NCBI GenBank assembly: GCA_029255685.2
Contig: CM055314.2
Coordinates: 10,186,399 to 10,250,398, forward strand
Length of the DNA stretch: 64,000 nt
Direction: 5' to 3'
Source: Silene conica
Lineage: Eukaryota > Streptophyta > Magnoliopsida > Caryophyllales > Caryophyllaceae
Both the position numbers and the translations under genes were made by a program. Shown piece after piece: positions 45,749 to 57,783 of this stretch. Each line of letters starts with the position of its first letter. The first letter of the stretch is position 1. The notes below the pieces were generated by a model. It was not told the origin of the DNA. It searched no databases and saw nothing but the letters and a program-made list of their open reading frames with translations.

Positions 45749-45838
<90 letters not shown>
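45749..45838. repeat. (TA)n microsatellite, right of the foldback element
   Basis: About 45 TA units. Confidence 0.95.
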
Positions 45839-45841
<3 letters not shown>

Positions 45842-47712
45842 TTAGCTATTTAACCCGTTTTATTGTTTCAAACGAATATACTTGATTTAAAATAATAAAT
45901 TGTGTTCCTATAAATGAGAATTTGTGCTTTTTAGTTGGTCGAGTGGTCTAATTTCTTCCTCTTTCTCTTTCCACCCAAGTTCGACCACATAAATTGCATG
46001 TTTGATTTACTTGGGTGATCGAGCTTAAATGAACTAAAAAATGGCGGAAAGTGAGGGTGGTTGAAGATCGAAATGAGGAGATAGTTTGCGACGGGTCAAG
46101 TACTGGTCAGGTGGGGTAGATAAGACAAAGTAAAGTGCGTAGGGAGTAGACATTTGTTTTATCTTATCTACTCACATGATTACTTGATCTGTCGTATGGA
46201 GGTACTAATTCCTCCATTGCCTCCACTTTCCACCCTTCACAACCACCAATCTCCTCCCATTTCTTCTTGTTTTAGGAGTTGTTTGGTTACCCAATTTAAA
46301 ACACATGAATTGGAATTCATGAGATTTGTAAAATTGATGGGTTGTTTGTTTGTCCCAAATCACATGAAATTAAGTTCTATAGGAACTCTAGTTCCTCCAT
46401 AGTGGTGAAAGTTGCTTACATAGGCCTCAGGTAAGTCGGAATTCATGTGCAATTTACTTCCCACATTCCAACCAAACGCTTTTTTTCATTTCATGTTATT
46501 TAGAAAATCGTAGGAACCCTTTAGAGTGTATTTGGATTGAAGGATTTGGAGAGAGAAATCAATTTTTTGGTTAGTAAAATGAAGGTAGAAAGATTTGGAA
46601 TGAGGGGAAAATGATTCCTTCCATTTTCTTCCTATAAAACAATTTTTTTTCCAACCAACACAAACAAGAATTGGAAAGAAAACGCCTTCTCCATTCTCCC
46701 TCCCCTTCCCTTCTCTCCCTTTCTTTTCCCTCTTTCCCCCTTCCTTTTTAAAATGTTAGGTGGAAAAGTAAAGCCTTCACTATTGAACCACAAGATATTT
46801 ATTGTACATTTAATGAGATAACATTTATTTATCTACTAGTCAACAATATTAGGGTAGCAAAAATTCGTCTTTTAAGTCAATTTTTTTAAACTTAGGTAAG
46901 GATCGCCAACCCTTACTACTATGTAGATTCGTCCCTGTTGGTGTATAGGGCTTATATATTGCACAAAAAAATAGCAACTGTGGTTTACTCGTCATCCAAA
47001 AATACCATATAGCCTCGTATTATTCTGAAACTTTCCTAAAAACAACTTCAAATACATCCGGTGATAATGCATAAAATCATAGTTGGTAGAATCAATGCGA
47101 TAAGACTTGAAAATTACCGCGAGATGATAATTATGGTCTAATCTGAACCAAAGTCGAATCATACTGAAGGAAAAAATTCAAATCAAACTCATCTTGTAAA
47201 AATCCACCCCCAATCCAATATTTGAAACGCATATCCAAATTAACTATAAGGAATCCAGAACCAAACCAAACCCTATCCATTCATATCCTAACCCGATCCA
47301 ATCAGATATTCCTGAATATTTAAGATTTCTTAAACTTGAATTTTAATTTTATCATATAAGATTAATTTTTCATATAGTCAAATCAAAATTTGGGTTGATT
47401 TTTGGATAATATGGTGGATCGGGTATGGATTTGAAAAACTATAATAAATTGGTATAAAATTAATTTTTTTGTAAGATCCGATAAATAAGTGAATTGGGGT
47501 TTGAATCTTATAAACTCCATCAAACCTAACTCGGTGTCATCCCTATCAACATTTCAACTAAATAAAACCCAAAAAAAATCAGTGTTCAAGAATAAATTTA
47601 ACTCATTTAACATTAAATTCATAACCAAATCAAATTCACGTGAAATTTATATTTTTAAAACCGCATATATTGGACCCGATTTTATTAACCAATGTAAGTC
47701 TATATCATACTT
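45839..47712. other. Intergenic DNA with several probable MITE remnants
   Basis: No gene. A probable small element with GTTTGGTT-type ends spans about 46274-46482 (GGAGTTGTTTGGTTACCC and TTCCAACCAAACGC). The rest is AT-rich. Confidence 0.5.
46085..46200. repeat. MITE-like inverted repeat, GACGGGTYAA family
   Basis: Inverted arms GCGACGGGTCAAGTA and TACTTGATCTGTCGTA; compare 44806-45000. Confidence 0.5.
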
Positions 47713-47720
47713 TGTACAAG

Positions 47721-49059
47721 TAGGGATGGCAATGGGTGGGATATGGATGGGGTGGAGCCATATCCATATCCATTTAATTTGTGGTCATCCATATCGCACC
47801 CTTATCCGTTTAATATTTTTGCATCCATCCATATCCACCGGGTGAAGCGGGTGGAATGGGACCCGTTGGATATTTTCACCCTCATAAATTTTAAGGTGAT
47901 ATATAAAAAATATACACCTAAGACGATAAAATTTAAAGCGTACATTATCAAATAATTCCGGATTATATAGTTTTCTAAGAAAATTGAACATAAATTTTAA
48001 TCATGTTAACCATATTTACAATTTTACAACTTACAACTTACAACTGCGAAACTGATCCGCACAAGCTTTACACGCCCATAAAAAAAATGCAGCAAAACAT
48101 TAACGAGTAATTTCTAAGTTTATTTTAAAAAAATGTTACAAATTGAAAGCATTTTTCTAATCAAAATATTTATTAATACTTTTTAGAAAAAAAATAATTA
48201 AACTTATTAATTTAGGATATTCACCGGTTGATAAGCGGGTGGTAGACCATGATCCATACCCAATGACGAAGCACAAGCTGGGCCGAGCGGGCCATTGCCC
48301 GGGTAGCATGAAACAGAGCTTAATATATGTTTTATTAGTCACATTGCTAAGCATTAAAATGGAGTTGGCAAAGTTGGCAAATGGTAGTTGATAACTCCCA
48401 TAGTATGGGACCTGCAGGTTTCGTGTTCGATTCCCATAGACTAGATTAAAATTTTAAATTTTTCGCATTATTATTTTTTTCAATTCTCAAATTTTAACCT
48501 TATCTTAGACAAAATTGTTATATTAAAGAATACTTTTTATTCAACTAAAACAAAATTTGGCCCCAGCTTTGTAACTAAACCAAATAATGTACTTTTTATT
48601 TTATGAATGCTAGTTTTTTCTATTATAATCTTATGTTTATTTATTACGTGGTTTATTTTTTTCTGCCATCTAGTAATGAATATTTAATAAAAAGTTTTAA
48701 CAATAAAATAAACTTCGTATCTACTAAGAAAATAAAGTAGTGTTAAATGTCAAGACTACTACGAAAAAACAATTTACTCTATATCATTTATACGTTTCTA
48801 TAACAATATCACATTATATAATATGGGGGCGAAACTAATAAACAAGACTAAAGTATATCGAAGTATGAAACTTCTTAATTTATAAATCGGCCCCCCCCTC
48901 CTATTTTGTTCTAGCTTCGTCCCTGTCCATACCCCATCCTAAATTTACCCATATCCATATCCCACCCTAAATTGTAAAAAAAAATCATCATCCATATCCC
49001 ACCCAATTAATTTCGGGTGGATGGATATCCATAGGGTCAGGGTGAGACTGTCATCCCTA
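47721..49059. mobile_element. hAT-type element containing a second hAT element
   Basis: 1,339 bp with ends TAGGGATGGCAATGGG and CTGTCATCCCTA and the perfect 8-bp duplication TGTACAAG (47713-47720 and 49060-49067). Both subterminal regions are rich in CCATATCC/GGATATGG words. There is no transposase. A 665-bp element lies inside it; without that, this element is 666 bp plus one duplicated target. Confidence 0.92.
48261..48925. mobile_element. hAT-type element nested in another hAT element
   Basis: 665 bp. Ends CAATGACGAAGC and GCTTCGTCCCTG, with the perfect 8-bp duplication TCCATACC (48253-48260 and 48926-48933). It contains a strong B-box-like TGTTCGATTCC near 48422. Non-coding. Confidence 0.9.
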
Positions 49060-49341
49060 TGTACAAGACACTGAACCATATTAAATGGGTTGTCGTGTAT
49101 GACGTCGGTCCAATGCAGTCATTTGCCAACTTGTTAATCAACCAAAAAATATCCCAAATATCTATAGTAGTACGAACCAACGTCCAATAAGGATTAATAA
49201 ATAATAATGAAAATATTTATTTTAAATATCTGTTGAATTTAAAATTGGTTGAATAATGACCTATTTATATAAATATGATAAAGATTTGACTCTTTTATAG
49301 ACTTTTCAGATTTGTCTTATCCATACAAGTAATATTACTTA

Positions 49342-49514
49342 TATTGGCGTATTTAGAGGGGTGCAGAGGATGCATTCGCATCCCCTTTGTTAAAAAATAA
49401 GTATACGTTTGTGTAATTAATAGACATATTAACTATGTTGGTCTAATGGTTGAGGGTAGGTTTTCCTTGTCAAAAGTTCAATACTTCTATTAAACAATTT
49501 TAGATACGCCTCTG
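49342..49514. mobile_element. Short hAT-type MITE upstream of the intact P450
   Basis: 173 bp. Ends TATTGGCGTAT and ATACGCCTCTG, with the perfect 8-bp duplication ATTACTTA (49334-49341 and 49515-49522). It lies about 350 bp before the P450 start codon. Confidence 0.85.
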
Positions 49515-49748
49515 ATTACTTAACCCGTTTTAAGAGATTTTTTTATAGGAGTGTATATTTTATTTCTGAAACGGATTCAAATATTACCACATGGTATTAT
49601 TAGTATTAATAAACACAATTTTGTTGACATTTCTTAGGTAATTTATCATATGATTTGGTATGTATTACTCCATTTTAATTTAAAATGGATCTCGGTCTTA
49701 AATACGTATTTGTATTTAATGTATTGACTATTCTCATGTCTAAAATTC

Positions 49749-49756
49749 TATATATA
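49749..49756 (+). promoter_or_regulatory. TATA box of the intact P450 gene
   Basis: TATATATA about 110 bp upstream of the start codon, within an otherwise AT-rich promoter. Confidence 0.6.
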
Positions 49757-49863
49757 CCTCTTACTACAACTATCGACTCAGTTAATTCATATTAAAGTAT
49801 AATAAACTAAATAAACATTTATACCAACTTATTTTAAATTAATTCATATACTCAATATTAAAT

Positions 49864-52800
49864 ATGATACACCTCATTCTCTCTTTTATCGCTTTAATTA
49901 TTTATTTACTTATTATTTTCTCAAAAAAATCAAAAAATAAGACATTAGCCCTTGGTCCTCCGGGTCCTAAACGTCTTCCCTTCATAGGAAACTTACACCA
50001 ATACGACTTCTCTAGACCTCATGAGTACTTGGCTAAGTTAGGCAAGACATACGGACCAATTGTGTCGTTACAACTAGGGTGTACACCTATGGTCGTGATT
50101 CAATCAGCTAGGCTAGCTAAGGAGGTCATGAAAACACAAGATCTTAACTTTTGTAATCGACCGCCTTCAGTTGGGATTAGAAAACTAAGTTATAATGGAT
50201 TGGATATCGCGTTTTGTCCATATAATGAGTATTTTAGAGAAGTAAAAAAGATTTGTGTCGTTCATCTATTTAACTCGAATCGAGTTCGATCTTTTGCTCC
50301 TATCCTACAAGATGAAATCACAAAACTTATGAATAAAATCACTTCCCTTTCTTCTTCTTCATCCATTATCGACTTGAGCATTTTGGTGCCTGATTTTGCA
50401 TTTAATAACATATGTAGGATTGCATTTGGTAAGAGGTATGGTTATATACTTATTATATGAAATTTAATTAGTTACTCCTTTTATTGAATTTAAATATTTT
50501 ATTATTTCAATTTGTCGGAATATTATCATAGGATTTTTCCATTTAGGTTTCCTTAACATGTTATCTTAAAAGTCACTTTCGAAAATCTTTTATGTTATAT
50601 AATTCCTTTTGCTATTTGTAGTTAATTTTGCCCGTTATTTTCTTGCAATATAGAGTACTATTGTTCCAAAACTTTTATATTTTATTATTATGCGTAAAAG
50701 GACTGTTACAACATAGAAAACAAAAAAATACAAATAAGTATTCTGTAAAATATTCAAAAATAAAAATCTAATTATCAATTTAAGATTGAAAACTTTTTTT
50801 AGGAAAAAAAATCTAGTGTAATAATGAAATAATATGTATTTGAATATAATTATTGTATTTGGTCCTCAATAAAGGAATGGACCCGTTCAACTTTATTAGC
50901 CTCACGGGTCCTAGTTTATCCAATTCGCCAATCAATCGGGTTGATTTAAGCCTTAAATAGTAAGGGACCACTTACCCAAACCTACTAAAAAAACAAAAAG
51001 AAAAGATAATATTTATTCGCGATGATAAATTATGAGCTAACCTAGTTAATTCGTAGAATATTATGCACATATTCTAATACTTTCTATTGTTGTGCTTTGG
51101 TATTGTGGTTAGTGTGGTACATGACTACATGGCCTAAGTTTCTTCACAAATTCTCATTTGTGACGGCGGTATTGTGACGGAAACCGTTTTCTTTCACAAA
51201 ATAGGCATAAGAGATGAGTGGGAAAACACATGCATGAAGGGTATTCGACTACCCACCTTGTCTCCTTTCTCTTTTTGTGAGTGGTCATAAGCTTAACCCG
51301 TCACAAGACCCGCTGAAGTTTCTTAGCCCCACCTAGGTGTATGTTGGACCAGTCCGACCTTAATTAACCCTTCTCGATCCTTAGTTTAATACTAATTACT
51401 AAATAGATCTGCACTTCGAATTATTTATGTTTAGTTTTTGTGAAGGTATTTTAATACGATAAACCCTAATTTCATCACTGAAGTACTAACAAATGCAAGT
51501 GATGATTAAACAGCTATGAAGACGATGAAGAGTGTCAGATCGAATTCCAAAAACTATTAAATGAACTAGAGTTGATGTTCATAGACATGAAGTATGCAGA
51601 TTATTTCCCATCATTTGGGTGGCTTGATAAGCTGACGGGAAAATCAGCTAGGCTTGAGAAGGCCTTTCGTGATTTGGATGTCTTTAATCAAAAAATCATT
51701 GATGATCATCTTAACCTTAACAACCGTCACGATAATCATCGTGAGGACCTTGTTGATGTTTTACTTCACCTGCGCAAAGAACGTTCGTTTGGATTTGAGC
51801 TCACCCTGGATCATGTCAAAGCAATCGTGGTGGTAATATACTCGATCATTCACTTTTTTTAGAGGTGTAACACAAGTCAATTAATCTCGGACCCAGGTGG
51901 GGGCCGTGCCCCCGTAACATTTTTAGAATAATTTTTTTCAATTGTGATTCGAACATAAGACCTTTGGATGAATTAATAAGATCTAAACCATTTAACCACT
52001 TATTTTTATTGTTAAATCAAATATTAATTTTAGTTATATTAACCAAAACAAATATTATTTTTACATATATTTAAAATTTAAAATATTTAGATAAGAATTT
52101 TTTTTTTGAAAAACAATATAATAAGACTAATTACAGAGTATTATTTTTATTCTTTTATGTGTATAATAATAACTAATTTAGGGGAAATGTAAAAGTGTTG
52201 TCTTAGACGCGCATAAAAATGCGCGTTAAAACAAATTAATATCCCCTCGGCTCTAATATCCTAGGTCCGTCACTGGCAAGAGTGGCAACCTCTCACAAAA
52301 AGGGAGAGGGGACAAGGTGGGCACCTTCATGTGCTTTCCCACCCACCTCTCATGGGCATTTTGTGAGAGGAAACGATATCCGTCACAAGCTGCCATCACA
52401 AATAAGAATTGGTGAAAATGAATAAGGTGACATAGTTATTGACTTGAATTTTATATGTGTTCAGGATGTATTTGTAGGAGGAACAGATACAAGTGCAGGC
52501 ATGATAATTTGGGCAATGACGGAGCTGATCAAGAACCCTAACGCCATGAAAAAAGCACAAGATGAGCTTAAAAAAAACATTTCACCAAAAGTGAGTTACA
52601 TCACTGAACATGATCTTGAAACACTAGAATACTTCAAAGCAGTGGTGAAAGAAACATTCAGACTACACCCAGTATCTCCATTGCTAGTGCCACATCAAGC
52701 AATCCGACAAACTAAGGTAGACGGGTATAATATTGAAGCCGGAACCATTGTACAAGTGAATGGTTGGGCTATCGGAAGGGACCCGGTGTCGTGGAGTGAG

Positions 52801-53082
52801 CCAGATAAATTTATGCCTGAAAGATTTTTGGAGAGTTCAATTGACTATAAGGGACAAGATTTTGAACTTATTCCTTTTGGAGCTGGAAGAAGACTTTGCC
52901 CAGCTGTGCATCTTGGTGTTGCTAACTATCAGCTAGCACTTGCCAATTTATTGCATTTTTTTGACTGGAAATTACCTATTGGTGTGAACAAAGAAGATGT
53001 TGATACAGATACACTTCCTGGTATTGTCATGCATAAAAAAAATCATCTTTGTCTTATGGCAAACAAATTCTCTTTAAGATAA
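49864..53082 (+). CDS. Cytochrome P450, CYP83-like (CYP71 clan), apparently intact
   Basis: Exons 49864-50435, 51514-51832 and 52465-53082 have GT-AG borders and give 502 residues, the normal family length. The N-terminal anchor (residues about 3-20) is very hydrophobic, then GPPGPKRLPFIGNLHQ. Later come GGTDTS (about 302-307, I-helix oxygen-activation motif), KETFRLHP with Glu360 and Arg363 (ExxR), FMPERF (about 413-418), and the heme loop FGAGRRLCPA with the ligand Cys442. The usual CPG reads CPA here. Intron positions match the two broken copies at 8476-15260, so all three descend from one local family, this one being more diverged. It should be an ER-bound mono-oxygenase of specialised metabolism; the substrate is unknown. 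Both introns hold MITE insertions. Confidence 0.9.
51142..51310. repeat. MITE-like insertion in intron 1 of the intact P450
   Basis: Contains TTCACAAATTCTCATTTGTGACGG and the block CCCACCTTGTCTCCTTTCTC. It matches the reverse complement of 52275-52420 along most of its length, so the same element family sits in both introns in opposite directions. Confidence 0.7.
51883..52281. repeat. hAT-like insertion in intron 2 of the intact P450
   Basis: Starts CGGACCCAGGTGGGGGC and ends CCTAGGTCCGTCACTG. The termini resemble each other as inverted repeats, but no 8-bp duplication is clear. It contains a tRNA-like box pair on the minus strand (B-box-like ATGTTCGAATC near 51940). Confidence 0.5.
52275..52420. 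repeat. MITE-like insertion in intron 2 of the intact P450
   Basis: The inverted relative of 51142-51310; it ends CCATCACAAATAAGAATTGGTGAA, 45 bp before exon 3. Confidence 0.7.
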
Positions 53083-53320
53083 AAGTTACCTTGCTGTCGA
53101 GATATCCACATATGTCATAAGTATAATATAGAATAATATATTAATTATTATGAGATAATTAATATCTTAGAATAAGTTTCCTTACTTTGTGATCTTCGTT
53201 CTACTATATAAGTGACATATATATTATATAACTATTAAGATCACACACAGTTAATAATACAAGTCTTATGTTATTCTCTCCCCTCTATATTGTTATCACT
53301 TGCCCTTTTCTAATGTCATA
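53083..53320. other. 3' flank of the intact P450
   Basis: AT-rich, probably 3'UTR and downstream sequence. An AATAATA-rich stretch near 53130 could serve polyadenylation, but no clear signal stands out. Confidence 0.45.
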
Positions 53321-53513
53321 CTCCCTCCGATTTTCTGTGTTGTTCCTCTTTTCATTTTGGTCTAATAACATTGATTTTTCCTCTTTTGGACAACATTGTG
53401 TATGTGGTCCAAAATCAATTTCACGTCGGGTCATATGTATTGTGTGGTCCAAATTAATTTCCTTATTTCTTGTGTCAAAGTAAAAAGGGAACAATACAAT
53501 AAATCGCAGGGAG
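53321..53513. mobile_element. Stowaway-type MITE, copy 2
   Basis: 193 bp. Ends CTCCCTCCGATTTTC and GCAGGGAG with TA duplications (53319-53320 and 53514-53515). Clearly the same family as 42737-42931, sharing blocks such as TTTTGGACAAC and GTGTGGTCCAAATTAATTTC. Confidence 0.9.
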
Positions 53514-53747
53514 TATTACTTATGTAATGATATAACATATTTCAAACATGTAGTTTCCAATTTTTTAACATTATGTAGAGTACGATGTAATTTATATGGA
53601 CACAATGTAACCATAAAACGTTTATTATAAAGTTGGAACGGTTCTGAATATACATTGTATCTTGAATTATAACTTTTAAATTTAGGCATCTTACACCATT
53701 TCGAAGAATAAATTAAATTTGTCCACACCAACTCTTAATCACTTTAA

Positions 53748-55018
53748 GACCATCCCCAAGCAAAGGTCACGCTAACTAGGTCACGACCCGTTTTTACTCT
53801 TAATCACATCTTAATTACCTTGACCTACTTTTACCCTCCCAAGCAAAAGGTCACGACCTAGGTCACCAACCCAATCATTTTCTACTTTTCAACATTTTCA
53901 ATCATTTTTATATTCTCTAACCCACTAAACCTCTCTCTTACTTTTTCAATTATTATTTACAAACAAATTAATTAATAAGTATTCTAATATGATAAATTTT
54001 TAATTACATTTCATACACAAGGGAAAAAAAATATTTTTAATTAACATCGTTAAAAATTTAAAAAGTATTTTAACATTTAAAAATATTGCATTTATTATAA
54101 GACAAAAAAACATGAAAAAAAAGTGACTCAACATTTTATACGTTTTAATCTTAGTCCAAGTATTAGACGAGTTATTTATCGAATTAATGGAATAATTCGA
54201 ATATTTAAAAAAAAAATGAAAAGCAACTTGTACAATTATCAAAATCAACATCTACAATTAAAAAACTAAAATCAAAATGATTCAAAAGGCCAAAGGCCCA
54301 TCCACCGTTAATCCTTCCCCAAAACAATTTTTCAACTCTGAATCCCCAAATCCCCAAATTAAATTATAACCCTAAATTCCCAAATGAAACTACCTCCTTC
54401 CTTATTGATTCTTAATCGACATCAACATCAATTAATTTACCAGATCTCATCACAACCGTCAACCATCATCTCCTTCCATCTCCCTCAACGTTGTCATCAT
54501 TGATCGTCACTATTACCACCGTGAACATCGTCATAACAACCATCAATATAGTCAATCGTTACAACCTTATTTGAGGTAAATAATTTAATTTGATTACTAA
54601 TTCATTAGTTGTGTATTTAAATGTTTATTGTGAAACTTTCTCAAAATATTAAAAAATTGAGTTTGTTCCATAGATAAATTAAAAAATATTGTGTAATTTT
54701 GTAGGAGTATAATTTTTTAGTTCTTACTTTGGGTATGATTGTTATATTACTTCTTGATATTACTTTTTGATATCTTTTTTTTTTTTTCAGAAAAGAGGAA
54801 GCTTGCAGTAGGACATTTGATTCTGCCTTTTTTTTTCAACCAACCATAGCTTGACACATAAGAGGTCATGAAAGAGGTTGAGGTCACAAGAGAAGGTCAC
54901 AAATTGACCTTTTAGCTGTCTTGGCCATGACCAGGTCATGCTAATTATCCCCCTAAACATGATTAAGATGACCCAAGCAAGGTCATGACCTACCTATTGA
55001 CCTTGCTTGGGGATGGTC
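53748..55018. mobile_element. PIF/Harbinger-like non-autonomous element
   Basis: 1,271 bp. The inverted ends GACCATCCCCAAGC and GCTTGGGGATGGTC are flanked by TAA on both sides (53745-53747 and 55019-55021). Subterminal zones are crowded with AGGTCACGACC/GGTCATGACC words. The middle (about 54290-54575) has a C-rich leader-like stretch ending in a possible splice donor GAGGTAAATAA, perhaps the remnant of a transposase 5'UTR or a captured gene piece. No transposase is seen. Confidence 0.8.
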
Positions 55019-56572
55019 TAAGGTCAAAACAATTTCGATGCACCTTGACATTTAATATAAGTGGTCACTTACATTGTTTTACCTTACCTAATGTTATTCA
55101 ATGAATTCGTAAATATTGTAACTGTCATAACCGCTACTTTGAATCAAGTAAGAAGGTGTTTGATTGTGAGTCTACAAGAAAGAGAAAGAAAAACAAAGTT
55201 ATTAATTTCCTTTGTTGGTCTTTATTTGACACAAACAAAGAGAATCTAACTCTCTTCCTTATCCCTCCATCTATCTAATCCTTTGCCCCCGCCCCAAGAT
55301 ATGCGATTTCATTATCTTTGTTAGCCTTCAACCACCTTATTCACCTACCACCGTACTTGCGACTACCACCACACTAGCCACCCCAAATCACCACCATGAC
55401 ACCACCGCCATAACACCCCCGCCACAACCACAACACCTAAACCACCCGCACACCAAAAAAATCACAACCCACCAATCTTCTCCCCTAATACCCCTAACTA
55501 TTGGCATGCCACTGTCCACCCCACCGTCCCCACGGGATTTCCAAGGTAGGGGATAATTTTTTTGGGGTGAAGAGTGACGGTTGTAGTTTTGGAGTGGGTT
55601 GAGGCGACGACGGCAAGTGGATGGCAGTGTTCAATGGGTCGATACAGACATACAGTGGGGTCTCAGCAGTTGTATAATTAGGAGACAGTCGTTGCAACCA
55701 TTTTTTGGTAGATAAGTTGTTGTTTGTGCTGGTGTATGTCAGTGGTAAGAGCGAGTGTGAGTGGACCATTAGTTCTGTTTCGTGATTTAACCAAACAACT
55801 AATTAAATTTTAGATAATCATTTACGTTTGCCCCTCTTACCCTTTCTAATTTCATTTCTCTTCCACTCTCTCTAAACAAACGCTCCCTAAATCCCCACAA
55901 ATATATACTCCGTATATAGTATTTAGCAAATCTCTTATATATATATATTAAAAGATTAACAAACCTTGAACAATCTCACTCAAAATTTTCCAATTTTTTG
56001 TCCATGTATGTTAAACCGTATTGAATAAATGCGATCAATATTATATTCAATTTTTATTCTCTAAATATACTTTAGTCAAATCTTTTCTAAATATACGTAT
56101 TATTAATTGCCTCCACTAATTATACATGTATAATGAAATGATCTATGCAATATTTATCAATCTCTACCTTCTTAATAATTCTATGAAATCGTAATAAATG
56201 TATAATAATATAATAATTCCAAAATTCTTACCTTCTCAAACTCTACCATAAATACGTATATACAGATATTATTTTTACCGGTTTTCTTTACAAGGATAAT
56301 ATGTGTTTTAATTAGATTTACATCTAACTTAAATGTATTATTAATATCATAAACTCATACATAATTCTTAAAATTAAAGTATCATATCATTAACAGCTTA
56401 AGGCAAAAACAACATAACTTAAAGTGTCTTTCAACATTTATGCAAATAATTTTATTGAGACTGTATCTTTATAAATCAAGTCTAAAAATTACCGAGGTGT
56501 AGGATGGAAGCTACACTAGTATTGAAACACATGAATTGTTATCAGTCATTTGGCTAATTATAATTGATTTTT

Positions 56573-56765
56573 TTTACACAAATTCTCATTTGTAACAGAC
56601 ATATCCGTCGCAAGTATGTGTCGGGTTAAATATACTCATATGATTAGACAAAAGCAGAGTGCCTAGGGAGTCGCATTATATTTTTTCTTATATACTCATA
56701 TGAGTAATACTTGACATGTTACAAGCTTGTAACGCATATACGCGTCACAAAGGAAATTTGTTGTT
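56573..56765. repeat. MITE-like inverted repeat, GACGGGTYAA family
   Basis: Arms ACAAATTCTCATTTGTAACAG and TTACAAGCTTGTAACGC ... GTCACAAAGGAAATTTGT. Related to 44806-45000 and to the intron elements of the P450. Confidence 0.55.
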
Positions 56766-56884
56766 AATTTGTATTAGTTAGGAATCGAAAAGGATTTCTG
56801 ACACTAATTTTTATTTTATCTATTTATGTAAGTGATACTTAATCAATTATAAGATGTGTTTCATACAAGGGTGACATACGGTTG

Positions 56885-57148
56885 CCAAAAATACAATTCT
56901 CCCTAGTTATTGATAAAAGGAACATTTACCGATTACTGATTTGTGATGTTACTCATATCTGCTAATTTTCGAGGCTAATTGAAGTATTAGACAACGATAA
57001 TAACATTATCCTAATACCAAAAATACAATTCTCCCTAGTTATTGATAAAAGGAACATTTACCTACTACTAATTTGTGATGTTACTCATATCTGCTAATTT
57101 TCGAGGCTAATTAAAGTATTAGACAACGACAATAACATTATCCTAATA
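56885..57148. repeat. 132-bp tandem duplication
   Basis: Two head-to-tail units start at 56885 and 57017 (CCAAAAATACAATTCTCCC...). They differ at only a few positions, so the duplication is recent. Confidence 0.9.
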
Positions 57149-57331
57149 CCAAAAAATCCACTTCATTCTGTACCACAAGCTATCAATTAAATGTCTTTGT
57201 TATTTAGACTGAACCAAATTATATTAAATGTATGAAATAGAAACAATCTGTCCCAACAAAGAAAACAAACTCTCGCTCTCAAGCACAGGGAGCCAAAATT
57301 GTTCAAACTTCAGATACATAAAATCGTACGG

Positions 57332-57661
57332 CAGGGGCGTCTTTGGCCCGTGCGGTCGCGCAGGCCCCCAATTTTTTGGGTCAGAAATGAAAATAATAGT
57401 AAGAATAAAACAATTCAGTATACTAAATATTCATTTAAAGATAGTGTCTTAGTGGATAAAAATTAGATTTTTAGACATGAAGTCTTAGGTTCAAGACTTA
57501 CTAACAACATTTTGTATTCTTTTTACTTTCTTTTCTAAAATTTTGTTTCTTAAATGTTAAATTGGGGCCTCTTTTTTAAAAAAATTGTTTATTAAAATGT
57601 TATATAGGGGGCCCATTTTTAGAGCTCGCACAGGGGCCCCCAAATTCCCGAGACGGCCCTG
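57332..57661. mobile_element. hAT-type MITE
   Basis: 330 bp. Ends CAGGGGCGTCT and AGACGGCCCTG, with the perfect 8-bp duplication TCGTACGG (57324-57331 and 57662-57669). It has GGGGCCC-rich subterminal blocks and a B-box-like GGTTCAAGAC near 57489. Non-coding. Confidence 0.93.
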
Positions 57662-57783
57662 TCGTACGGATTAGCAAAATTTGATAAATCAAATTTGCTA
57701 TTTACTCTTTTCTTTCAACATTTAATTTAACTTTCCACTTTTATCCTTTTATAAACGATTAAACTAATATGTATTATAACTAA

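Larger units (their letters stand above)
55022..57323. other. Intergenic DNA, no gene recognised
   Basis: 55130-55890 has a C-rich centre (55280-55500) and ends that resemble GTTTGATT/AAACAAACGC, possibly another degraded MITE. The remainder is AT-rich, with the repeat features listed separately. Confidence 0.5.

Noticed and set aside
45208-45853. Open frames on both strands encoding Tyr-Ile repeats
   Set aside because: They are translations of the (TA)n arrays, with no other coding signal.
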